From an uncultured Clostridia bacterium (GTDB lineage Bacteria > Bacillota > Clostridia > Christensenellales > Borkfalkiaceae): 64,000 bases of DNA. Where the stretch lies: contig CATLBN010000006.1 of assembly GCA_949878885.1 (NCBI GenBank), forward strand, positions 1-64,000, in the 5' to 3' direction. The notes beneath the pieces are model-generated. The model was not told the origin of the DNA. It saw only the letters and a list, made by a program, of their open reading frames with translations, and made no database searches. The first letter of the stretch is position 1, and every line of letters begins with the position of its first letter. The translations under genes were made by a program, and so were the position numbers. Positions 55,629 through 63,093 of the stretch are shown here, piece after piece.

Positions 55629-55991
55629 ATGGTTAAATTCAAAGTTGACAACTTAATAAATATGAATTCCGAACTTAGGGCGTTTGCCGATTTTCTTCGC
55701 GAGAGGAATATTGCCGACGAAGATATTTTTGCAAGCCGACTTGTTTCGTGCGAGCTTATTACAAACGTTATAAGGCATTGCGGAGAATCGGCTACGTTTA
55801 CAGGCGAATTATCGGAAGAAGTTATAACCATAACCGTTTGTTCAGACAGTTTTAAAGCGTTGGAATTTCCAAACGAAATTCCCGATGTTTTTGCCGAGAG
55901 CGGGAGAGGGCTGTATATAGTACGCTGCTTCGGAGAAATAGAAAACTGCGAACAGGGCGGATTGCGCGTTTGCATTAAGCGCCATTTATAA
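55629..55991 (+). CDS. RsbW-like anti-sigma kinase
   Basis: 120-residue GHKL ATPase of the anti-sigma type. The N-box 'CELITNVIRHCG' is intact (E and N present) and the glycine-rich 'ESGRGLYIV' is a proper G2 box, so this copy should bind ATP and phosphorylate the STAS protein. It begins three bases after the sigma gene. Placing the active kinase downstream of sigma differs from the usual antagonist-kinase-sigma order. Confidence 0.85.
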   Translation: MVKFKVDNLINMNSELRAFADFLRERNIADEDIFASRLVSCELITNVIRHCGESATFTGELSEEVITITVCSDSFKALEFPNEIPDVFAESGRGLYIVRCFGEIENCEQGGLRVCIKRHL

Positions 55992-56004
55992 ATTTATAAA
56001 TAAA

Positions 56005-56036
56005 AAAGCCGCTTCGGCAACAGCCGAAGCGGTTTT
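56005..56036. terminator. Bidirectional terminator
   Basis: AAAGCCGCTTCGGC / GCCGAAGCGGTTT stem with AACA loop (one A-G end mismatch), T-tract on the plus side; shared with the converging membrane-protein gene. Confidence 0.9.
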
Positions 56037-56048
56037 AATTTGTTTTGA

Positions 56049-57656
56049 TTAATCCATCATTCTTGCTTCTTCGTAAAGTCTGTTCATAAGACCGTCGGAA
56101 ACGTAATCGCGTATGCGTCCGTAGTAAATAAATACCTGTGAGAAGAATTTGGAGTTGTTTCCGCCTACCACGTAATCGGGCACGTTATTCAGCGCTACTT
56201 TGCTGCGCTCTAAGAATACCTGGGCAAACTCAATTTTTTCTGCATTGGAAAGCTTTTTAATAAAGTCGTCGGTAGGTCCGTTGTAAAGCGTTTCAACGTT
56301 ATATACCGTTTCTTCTTTTTCTTTTCTGGAAGCGAGAGGAGCAAAAGAAGCAGCTCTTTCCGCTTCCTTAGCGTCTTTTTCGGCTTGCTTTGCAGCCGCT
56401 TCTGCGTTCTTTGCGTCGCGAGCCGCTGCTTTTTCCGCTGCCTTGGCGTCTTTTGCCGCCTGTTTAGCTGCGCGCTTTTCTGCCTTTTTGTCCGTTTTCT
56501 TATCGGAAGCTGCGGTTGAAGAAGCAGTTGTGCCGTCTGTTGCCGAAACCGTTGCGGGAGCGCTGTAAGCAATTACAGCGGGTGCTGCCTGTTGCTTTTT
56601 GGCTTTTTTAGCTGCCTTTTTCTTACCGGATTTATAAGCTACAAGTCTTATAATATTGATAATAAACGCAAGCAAAACAACGCCTGCAAGAACATATCCG
56701 AGCAGTTTAACCGAGTATCCGTCGATTAAGAACGCCATTACTATAACAATGATAACGGCGATTGTTTCCAACGCGTATCTTATAACGTTTGTAATAAGCA
56801 TTGCTTTGTTGGTTCTCTTTGCAAGCCCTATCATATCTAATACAAAGTTTATGAATACGAGCGAACCGAGTATCAAAGTTGCTATAAACATTGTCTTCTG
56901 CTTAGCGTCGAGCATAGTGAAAGCATCGGTTTTGAAAGGGTTGGATAAGAACATCATCAAAACGTAAGCTAAACCTTCGCCGCCCTGGTCGCTGTAAATT
57001 CCGGTTGCAAGCTTGCCGCCGAAAATTTGGGAAAGCTTGGGAATAAGCGAACTTACGGGGAACATAAGGAATACCGCAACCGCAGAAAGAAGAAGCAGTA
57101 AAAATTTGACGAGTCCTGAACCTTTTTTAAATATAAAGCTTTGAACTATCAGGAAAAGCAAAGTGCCGCCGAAAGCAATTATAAGCGCGTAGCACCATTT
57201 AAACGATGTAAGCTGACCCGCCAAACCTATTTTAGCTTCCAAATGAATTATCATAAGAGCCGCAAGAGGAATAAGCGCAATAGCTTCTATAAAAGAAGCG
57301 GCTTTAATTGACGTGGAAGCTTTTTTGCTGATAAGCGCGGGAATAAGCGCAAAAATGCCCATTGCCGTAAACAGCGTGTACAAAAGCACCAAAATAACGC
57401 CCAAATCAAACGCCTTTGTGCCGAAGAAACTTACGGTATAAGAATAGGTAAAAGCATTATTTGCTCCCCAATTTTTATTTAAAAGAATTCCTAGCGCCCT
57501 GGGAAGCTGGACTACCATAATGCTTCCGGCACCGGTAACTTCCGTGTTGTTTCCGAGGGGCAAAACCAAACCCAGTATCAGGCATACGAGAGCAAGCGCA
57601 TAAGTTATTAAAGCTGCAATCTTTTTGTTGTTGGGTTTTACCTTATTTTTTCCCAT
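56049..57656 (-). CDS. Polytopic membrane protein with Ala/Lys coiled-coil tail
   Basis: 535 residues of unknown function. About eight to nine membrane helices span residues 15-365, then a Lys-rich turn ('KSGKKKAAKKAKK'), a Thr/Ala/Ser linker and a long Ala/Lys/Glu/Asp stretch with heptad-like repeats ('KAEKRAAKQAAKDAKAAEKAA') likely to form a charged helix. The last 75 residues form a separate helical cytoplasmic domain. ATG 57656 is preferred over the ORF-track ATG five codons earlier because GGAG lies eight bases before it. No family recognised. Confidence 0.7.
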   Translation of the reverse strand: MGKNKVKPNNKKIAALITYALALVCLILGLVLPLGNNTEVTGAGSIMVVQLPRALGILLNKNWGANNAFTYSYTVSFFGTKAFDLGVILVLLYTLFTAMGIFALIPALISKKASTSIKAASFIEAIALIPLAALMIIHLEAKIGLAGQLTSFKWCYALIIAFGGTLLFLIVQSFIFKKGSGLVKFLLLLLSAVAVFLMFPVSSLIPKLSQIFGGKLATGIYSDQGGEGLAYVLMMFLSNPFKTDAFTMLDAKQKTMFIATLILGSLVFINFVLDMIGLAKRTNKAMLITNVIRYALETIAVIIVIVMAFLIDGYSVKLLGYVLAGVVLLAFIINIIRLVAYKSGKKKAAKKAKKQQAAPAVIAYSAPATVSATDGTTASSTAASDKKTDKKAEKRAAKQAAKDAKAAEKAAARDAKNAEAAAKQAEKDAKEAERAASFAPLASRKEKEETVYNVETLYNGPTDDFIKKLSNAEKIEFAQVFLERSKVALNNVPDYVVGGNNSKFFSQVFIYYGRIRDYVSDGLMNRLYEEARMMD

Positions 57657-57749
57657 TTTGCAAATCTCCATAAAGTTAGTTTATTTAAGACGCCTTTTGG
57701 CGGATAAAGCATAGTTTATCTATATGATAGTACGGCTTGTACACTGCTT

Positions 57750-57778
57750 ATTTTATATCAAAAGCAAACATATGTCAA
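57750..57778 (-). promoter_or_regulatory. Promoter of the polytopic membrane protein
   Basis: On the minus strand, TTGACA, 17-base spacer, TAAAAT; leader of about 85 bases. The rest of the 57672-57946 gap is AT-rich with no other clear feature. Confidence 0.75.
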
Positions 57779-57946
57779 GAATAAAATATAAATTTTTGTC
57801 TTAAAATGCGGTTTTTTTATGATATTATGCAATGAATTTAAAAAAGACAAAGCATATTCCTGGGTGTAAAGTCTATAAAATATAAACTAATTGTGTGCGT
57901 TTTAATAAGAATTAATACCGCTTTATGCGTATATGTTAAAAACTAA

Positions 57947-57975
57947 TTGCAAAAATTATGATGTATTGATATAAT
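57947..57975 (+). promoter_or_regulatory. Promoter of the PucR-type HTH gene
   Basis: TTGCAA, 17-base spacer, TATAAT. The ORF-track ATG (57978) is upstream of the predicted transcription start, so the ATG at 57996 must be the start. Confidence 0.7.
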
Positions 57976-57995
57976 ATATGCGGCGAGGTAAAGTA

Positions 57996-58403
57996 ATGTA
58001 CGGAGACATAACCGATAAAAACGATAGGCGCATTGCTGCCGAAAACTATGAAAGAGTGCCTAATATGCCGAAGTTAAGCGGTTTAAACGCGGAAAAAACC
58101 AAGCTTATTTCTCTGTCGGACATTTTAACGGGTTTGGAAAAACCTGCGCGTGAAAATCTTTCGTCGGGGTTTGATTTAAAGAGATTTGCAAAAATTTTCG
58201 AAGACGAAAATATGATGCTTACGATAACCGCTTTTTTGGAAAACGGTATGAACGTATCGCTTACCGCGCGAAAGCTGTATATGCACCGCAATACGCTGAT
58301 TTACAGGCTTAACTCAGTATATAAAAAAACGGGATTGGATATACGCAATTTCGATATGGCGGTTACGTTTTGCATTCTGCATTACCTATACGTTTTAAAA
58401 TAA
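57996..58403 (+). CDS. Stand-alone PucR/CdaR C-terminal HTH protein
   Basis: 135 residues. The C-terminal 60 ('ARKLYMHRNTLIYRLNSVYKKTGLDIRNFD') are the helix-turn-helix found at the end of PucR, CdaR and other purine- or sugar-acid-responsive activators. The N-terminal 60 residues are not the usual sensory or GGDEF-like region, so this is a short DNA-binding protein. GAGG lies nine bases before the chosen start. The S41 protease gene follows 24 bases later and is likely cotranscribed. Confidence 0.8.
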   Translation: MYGDITDKNDRRIAAENYERVPNMPKLSGLNAEKTKLISLSDILTGLEKPARENLSSGFDLKRFAKIFEDENMMLTITAFLENGMNVSLTARKLYMHRNTLIYRLNSVYKKTGLDIRNFDMAVTFCILHYLYVLK

Positions 58404-58427
58404 ATTTTAATTTTTAAGGAGTTTTGT

Positions 58428-59750
58428 TTGAAATCTTCTACGTTAAAAAAAATTATTACGGCGGTTGTTGCCGTAATAATAGCGCTTGCAGCTTTCGGCG
58501 GCGGATATCTTACCCGTTCGCTTTTAAACGGCGGCAAAGTCAATTCTTACAAATGGGTGTTGGAAACCATAAATAATAATTACTTCGGCGAATTCGACGA
58601 AGACGCGGCTGCCGGTCTTTCGCTTAAAGCCATAGCGGCCCAGCTCGACCCTTATTCGGAATATTACACAGCCGAGGAGTATGCGCAGATTAAAAAAGAC
58701 AACGCTGGCGTAAAAAGCGGCATAGGCGTTTCCTACGGCTTTATAGAAGGCGAAGGCGCCAGAATGGTTACGGTTTTCGGCAATTCTCCCGCTTATAAAG
58801 CCGGGCTTCGCAGCGGAGATACCGTAACGGGCGCAACCGACGGCAACGGCGTAAAATATCAATTTAAAACTGCTTCCGATTTTACGCAATTTATGGAAGC
58901 CCGCGTCACGGGCGAAAAATTTACGCTTACGGACGGCACGGCGGATTTTACAATGAGCAAGGAAGAATACGCCGCAAGCTATACTTTTATGGCAACGCGC
59001 GATACCGCTTGGGAGTATGTTTCTTCCGCGGACGGCAGCGGCTTTGCGCTTGTGGAAAACGGCGCGGAAGCAAAAAAGTTTTTGCCGGAGGACGCCGCTT
59101 ATATATCGCTTGCGCAGTTTTACGGTTCGGCTGCGGCGGAATTCGGTTATCTCGTAGAAAAATTCAACGCCGAAAACTGTAAAACGCTTATATTGGATTT
59201 GCGTAATAACGGCGGCGGCTACGTTTCGGTAATGCAGGATATAGCCGGTTATTTTACTTCTGCGCTTTCCGATAAAAAACACGTGGCAATGACCGCAAAA
59301 TATAAAAACGGAAAAGAGCAAACGGAGTATTGCGCAAAATATCCCGCCGAAAAATCCGTGCCTTCGGATACGAAAGTGTACGTGCTAGCAAACTCCGGTA
59401 CCGCAAGCGCTTCGGAAGCGCTTATAGGCGTTTTGGTAAGTTACGGCGTTTTGGATTATAAAAACATATTTTTATCGGATTTTTCAAAAGATTATCTTAA
59501 TTTTGCGGGTACTGGAGCAAAAACCAAGCAATCTTACGGAAAGGGAATAATGCAGTCTACGTTTACCAATATATTTACGGGAGAAGCAATAAAGCTTACA
59601 ACGGCAAAAATTTATTGGGCTAACGGCAAATGCATACACGAAGTGGGACTTACCGAAACCGACGGCTGCCGTTTGGCTCCGGCGCAATGGAGCGCGACAA
59701 AGGACGAAGCCGAACTTAAATACGTTGTAAACGCAATTTCAGCAGATTAA
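58428..59750 (+). CDS. S41-family C-terminal processing protease
   Basis: 440-residue exported protease of the CtpA/Prc type. One N-terminal membrane anchor (about 5-27), a PDZ domain (about 95-165, 'VFGNSPAYKAGLRSGDTV'), and the protease core with the nucleophile in 'NSGTASASEAL' and the lysine near 'TKQSYGKGIMQS'. It would cleave substrates outside the membrane. TTG start with AAGGAG ten bases upstream; the preceding gene is a PucR-type DNA-binding protein. Confidence 0.9.
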   Translation: MKSSTLKKIITAVVAVIIALAAFGGGYLTRSLLNGGKVNSYKWVLETINNNYFGEFDEDAAAGLSLKAIAAQLDPYSEYYTAEEYAQIKKDNAGVKSGIGVSYGFIEGEGARMVTVFGNSPAYKAGLRSGDTVTGATDGNGVKYQFKTASDFTQFMEARVTGEKFTLTDGTADFTMSKEEYAASYTFMATRDTAWEYVSSADGSGFALVENGAEAKKFLPEDAAYISLAQFYGSAAAEFGYLVEKFNAENCKTLILDLRNNGGGYVSVMQDIAGYFTSALSDKKHVAMTAKYKNGKEQTEYCAKYPAEKSVPSDTKVYVLANSGTASASEALIGVLVSYGVLDYKNIFLSDFSKDYLNFAGTGAKTKQSYGKGIMQSTFTNIFTGEAIKLTTAKIYWANGKCIHEVGLTETDGCRLAPAQWSATKDEAELKYVVNAISAD

Positions 59751-59755
59751 AATTA

Positions 59756-59784
59756 AACGGCGCAGGCAATTTGCCTGCGCCGTT
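59756..59784. terminator. Bidirectional terminator
   Basis: AACGGCGCAGGCAA / TTGCCTGCGCCGTT perfect palindrome around one base, between converging genes. Confidence 0.85.
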
Positions 59785-59802
59785 ATAATATATAAGCAAT
59801 AA

Positions 59803-60018
59803 TCAAAGAATAGGGTTTTTAACGTTTTTTATTCTTCTTGCCGAAAATATTACGCAAACCAGAAATCCGCCGTCCGAACGTGTAATTTCAAGTCCGGTAT
59901 CGCCGTCGCATTCAAAATATTCTTCTGTTATCCGTTTTAAATCTTTTAAAAACATAGCCCTCTCAAAGTCGGACATATCCTCTCTGTCCAATGAAATAAC
60001 GCCGTTTATTCCGTTCAT
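59803..60018 (-). CDS. Small MinE-like protein
   Basis: 71 residues. The middle, 'FLKDLKRITEEYFECDGDTGLEITRSDGGFLVCVIF', resembles in length and pattern the C-terminal beta-hairpin/helix domain of MinE (helix, then Y-x-E-x-D-x-D, then an acidic strand). Its start overlaps the end of the MinD-like gene by four bases, which supports a MinE-like role as the partner of that ATPase. The similarity is weak and is an inference from size, pattern and neighbour. Confidence 0.5.
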   Translation of the reverse strand: MNGINGVISLDREDMSDFERAMFLKDLKRITEEYFECDGDTGLEITRSDGGFLVCVIFSARRIKNVKNPIL

Positions 60019-60746
60019 ATTTTATCCCTCATTTTTCTTTTAAAATAACCGCTCATACCTGCGTAGCTTTTAAGCACGTTGCAGTAGCTTTGCTTTTTTC
60101 CCGTTAAAGTATCCGCAGCCATTGCAAAAGCTTTTTGAGTGCCGCTACGCCATTTACCTGCCGAAACGGTAAGGTCTTCGGGAATAACCGCTTTAAGCGG
60201 AACGTGCAATACGGTTGCAATTTCCTGCGCAGTCATAATTTCTCCGTTCAAAATCTGTCCGCCGTTTATTTTGTTTACCACAAGACCTATATCTTTTATG
60301 CCGCGGTCGTAAAGAGCCGAGCGGCAGCAATCCGCGCTTTTTACGGAAGGCAGAAACGGTTCTGTAACAATCATTGCGCAATCGCAAATATCTATTGCTA
60401 TTTTATCCAGCAACACGTAATCAAACAAACCATCTACGTCGGCAACGGCTTTTACGGCGGCGGATAAATCTTTTAGCCCCAAAGACGGCATAAAACAAAG
60501 ATTTGGCGTTTTATTGTGCGAAAGTATGGTTTGTTTTGCCCTGCAAGCGCCGCGTTCGTAGTCTGCAAGGGTAAAAACCTGCATATTTTTCAGTCCGCCC
60601 ATTATAAGCGCGCAGCCGCTTTTTGTATCTCCGTCTACAATAAGCGGCCGTTCGCCTGCTTCGCCCAGCGCCAAGCCCAAACCCAGGCAGCAAGTGGTAA
60701 CGCCCGTGCCGCCTTTAAAGCTTGTCATATATATTTTTTTAGCCAT
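60015..60746 (-). CDS. MinD/ParA-like ATPase with altered P-loop
   Basis: 243 residues. The P-loop reads 'SFKGGTGVTTCCLGLG': the signature lysine of the deviant Walker A box (K11) is kept, but the lysine before T-T is Val. 'LIVDGDTKSGCALIMGG' and 'LPSLG'-like 'CFMPSLGLKD' match MinD segments, and 'DYVLLDKIA' stands where Walker B 'D-x-P-A-G' is expected, apparently with a deletion. The C-terminal 'GMSGYFKRKMRDKI' is an amphipathic, basic end like a membrane-targeting helix. TATAAT lies six bases before the ATG. Confidence 0.75.
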   Translation of the reverse strand: MAKKIYMTSFKGGTGVTTCCLGLGLALGEAGERPLIVDGDTKSGCALIMGGLKNMQVFTLADYERGACRAKQTILSHNKTPNLCFMPSLGLKDLSAAVKAVADVDGLFDYVLLDKIAIDICDCAMIVTEPFLPSVKSADCCRSALYDRGIKDIGLVVNKINGGQILNGEIMTAQEIATVLHVPLKAVIPEDLTVSAGKWRSGTQKAFAMAADTLTGKKQSYCNVLKSYAGMSGYFKRKMRDKI

Positions 60747-60752
60747 AGCGGC

Positions 60753-60758
60753 ATTATA
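60753..60758 (-). promoter_or_regulatory. -10 box of the MinD-like gene
   Basis: TATAAT on the minus strand, six bases before the ATG, the same spacing as the gene at 134; a leaderless mRNA is expected. No good -35 box is visible. Confidence 0.5.
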
Positions 60759-60895
60759 CCTTGCCGCACGGCGAAAAAAAACTTGTATTTTGTGAAAATA
60801 TATATAATTTTTGCGTTTTCAAAAATAAAAAAGCCGCCGTTTGGGCTTGCCTTGCGCGGTTGCATACGCCGCTGATAATAAGCATAATATGTTAT

Positions 60896-61144
60896 ATGAA
60901 GCTTTTGGAACAGATTTTAAGCGAAATGGGCGCGGACACGTTAAAATCATTTACGGTAATTCCGCGTTTCGGCGGTTATTTCCGCAGCGTTAAAAGTATA
61001 AACGAATTCGGCGAAAACAAAATAGTGCTTGTTTTACGCAAAGAAGTGGTTACGGTAACGGGCGAAAAGCTTGAAGTGGGCAAATATTTCGAAGAAGATA
61101 TTTTTATTAAAGGCGAAATAAAGGAAGTTAAAATTGATAAATAA
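60896..61144 (+). CDS. yqfC: YqfC family protein
   Basis: 82-residue protein of the YqfC family, a conserved partner of YqfD in spore-forming Firmicutes. 'LKSFTVIPRFGGYFRSVKSINEFGENKIVL' is the typical beta-rich core. ATG 60896 is taken; the ORF-track start 45 codons upstream reads through promoter-like sequence. A TAATAT box lies five bases before this ATG. It overlaps yqfD by 11 bases. Confidence 0.85.
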   Translation: MKLLEQILSEMGADTLKSFTVIPRFGGYFRSVKSINEFGENKIVLVLRKEVVTVTGEKLEVGKYFEEDIFIKGEIKEVKIDK

Positions 61145-62027
61145 TTATTGCGTGCTTTCGGTTGTTTCTACTGCCGAGGCTGCTCTTAAAAAATTAAAAA
61201 AGTCTAAGATAGCCGTTTACGACTGCCGCAAGCGCGGCGCCGAATTTATATTCGGAGTAAAAGATAAAGACGTTAAAAAAGTTTTTGCAATTTTTTCAAA
61301 GCCGTGTTATAATATAACCGTAGTTGAAAAGAGCGTTCGCAAAAGTCTTTTTTACGGGCTTGTTTTGCGCGCGGGGCTTGCCGCGGGAGCGGCCGCTTTT
61401 ATTGCGGCTGCCGCGCTTGCAAACTTTTTTGTTCTTAAAATAGAAGTGAGCGGAAGCGGCAGTTATTTGAAAAACGAAGTTTTAAAAATAGTAAGCGACG
61501 AAGGAGCGGCTAGATTTAAGCCTTATTCGTCTTTCAACGGTTCCGTTGCAACGGGCAGAATACTTGCTTTGCCTTCCGTAACGTTCTGCAATATAGAAAA
61601 ACGCGGCAGCGTGTTGGTTGTAGACGTGCAGGTTGACGAGGAGCATTACGGAGCAGTTTCTTCAAAGCCTCTTGTTTCCGACGCGGACGGCGTTGTGCGC
61701 AGCATTGTGGCTGTTTGCGGTACCGCGGCGGTAAGCGCAGGCGATACGGTTAAAAAGGGCGACACGCTTATTTACGCGCATACCGTATCCGGCGAAGAAA
61801 CAGTAAAATGTCTTGCGGCAGGTTATGCGGAATTGGAATGCAAAAAAACGTGCGAATATTTTGCAAGAGAGGAAAACGACGAAAATTTGAAATATGCGCT
61901 TTCTTCTTTGCTGTTGGAGAGCGAAACGGTAATTTCGCACACTTACAAAACAGTTCCCGTAGACGGCGGAGTTAACTACGTTATAGATTTTACGTATTTG
62001 CATAAAGTAAGTATAAATTTGACTTAA
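61134..62027 (+). CDS. yqfD: YqfD family protein, short form
   Basis: 297 residues with a cytoplasmic N-terminal domain (about 1-75), one membrane helix (about 80-103, 'LRAGLAAGAAAFIAAAALANFFVL') and an outer domain with 'VSGSGSYLKNEVLKIV' and 'VSDADGVVRSIV' as in YqfD. Bacillus YqfD is close to 400 residues, so the distal outer region is shortened. It starts at TTG with GGAAG upstream. In spore formers YqfD is needed for late forespore development. Confidence 0.85.
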   Translation: MINNYCVLSVVSTAEAALKKLKKSKIAVYDCRKRGAEFIFGVKDKDVKKVFAIFSKPCYNITVVEKSVRKSLFYGLVLRAGLAAGAAAFIAAAALANFFVLKIEVSGSGSYLKNEVLKIVSDEGAARFKPYSSFNGSVATGRILALPSVTFCNIEKRGSVLVVDVQVDEEHYGAVSSKPLVSDADGVVRSIVAVCGTAAVSAGDTVKKGDTLIYAHTVSGEETVKCLAAGYAELECKKTCEYFAREENDENLKYALSSLLLESETVISHTYKTVPVDGGVNYVIDFTYLHKVSINLT

Positions 62028-62052
62028 CGTCTAATTTGTTATAAAAGGTAAA

Positions 62053-63042
62053 ATGGATAAAAGTTTAAGAAAGATAAACGCGCAGAGCGCGGATAAACTT
62101 CAAAAAGTTTTAGGTACTTTCGACGAGAATTTAAACGTTATAATGCGCGAACTCAACGTTGATATGCGCGTTGAAGGCGTTACGGTTATTATAAGCGGTT
62201 CCGAAAACAAGGTTGTTCAGGCAGCTTCGGTTGTGGAAAATCTTTTAATACTTGCCGACGATACCGATGTTGTAGACAGAGCAAAAGTTCAATACTGCAT
62301 AGAACTTGCCAAAGAGGGCAAAGCGGAAGATATACAAAAGCTTTCTTCGGGCACGGTTGCAATAACCTCGCGCGGAAAACCCGTAAAATGCAAAACGGTA
62401 GGTCAGCGCAAGTACGTGGATTGCATAAAAAAGAACGACGTTGTTTTCGGAATAGGTCCGGCAGGAACGGGAAAAACGTATCTTGCGGTTTGTATGGCGG
62501 TGCAGGCTTACAAGCAAAAACAGGTTGACAAAATAATTTTAACGCGTCCTGCGGTGGAAGCAGGCGAAAAGCTGGGATTTCTTCCGGGCGATTTGCAAAC
62601 CAAAGTTGACCCGTATCTTCGCCCGCTGTACGACGCCTTGCAGGAAATGCTGGGACTTGAAACTTATACAAAGCTTATGGAGCGCGGCTCTATAGAAATT
62701 GCGCCGCTTGCTTATATGCGCGGCAGAACGCTTTCCGGCGCGTTTGTTATTTTGGACGAAGCGCAGAACTCCACGCGCGAGCAAATGAAGATGTTTTTGA
62801 CAAGACTCGGCGACGGAAGTAAAATGGTTATAACGGGCGACGTTACCCAAATAGATTTGCCCGACGGAAAAAAGAGCGGACTTTCGCACGCAGCCGAAGT
62901 TTTAAATGACGTAGAGGGAATAAGCGTGGTGTATCTGTCCGATAAAGACGTAGTGCGCAATCCGCTTGTTATGCGTATTGTCCGCGCTTATGAAAAAAAC
63001 AGTGAAAAAATACAAAGCTGCGAGGGCGGCTCGGAAAAATAA
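62053..63042 (+). CDS. phoH: PhoH-like ATPase
   Basis: 329 residues: a KH-like N-terminal domain (about 20-75) and a P-loop ATPase core with 'GPAGTGKTYLAV' (about 138), 'GFLPGDLQTKVDPY' and Walker B 'FVILDEAQNSTREQMKMFLTR'. PhoH proteins are nucleic-acid-associated ATPases, probably in RNA metabolism. It follows yqfD by 25 bases, with AAGGT upstream, in the conserved order yqfC-yqfD-phoH-pgpH that usually continues with ybeY. Confidence 0.93.
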   Translation: MDKSLRKINAQSADKLQKVLGTFDENLNVIMRELNVDMRVEGVTVIISGSENKVVQAASVVENLLILADDTDVVDRAKVQYCIELAKEGKAEDIQKLSSGTVAITSRGKPVKCKTVGQRKYVDCIKKNDVVFGIGPAGTGKTYLAVCMAVQAYKQKQVDKIILTRPAVEAGEKLGFLPGDLQTKVDPYLRPLYDALQEMLGLETYTKLMERGSIEIAPLAYMRGRTLSGAFVILDEAQNSTREQMKMFLTRLGDGSKMVITGDVTQIDLPDGKKSGLSHAAEVLNDVEGISVVYLSDKDVVRNPLVMRIVRAYEKNSEKIQSCEGGSEK

Positions 63043-63093
63043 AAACGCTTAAATTCCTGCGTTTAAAACTTAAAACACGTTTCGGAGGAAATT

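Noticed and set aside
58524-59321. Long minus-strand ORF of 265 residues
   Set aside because: It lies wholly inside the S41 protease gene, whose PDZ and catalytic motifs are clear; the minus frame has no recognisable domain and is rich in Arg, Phe and Tyr as expected for a shadow.
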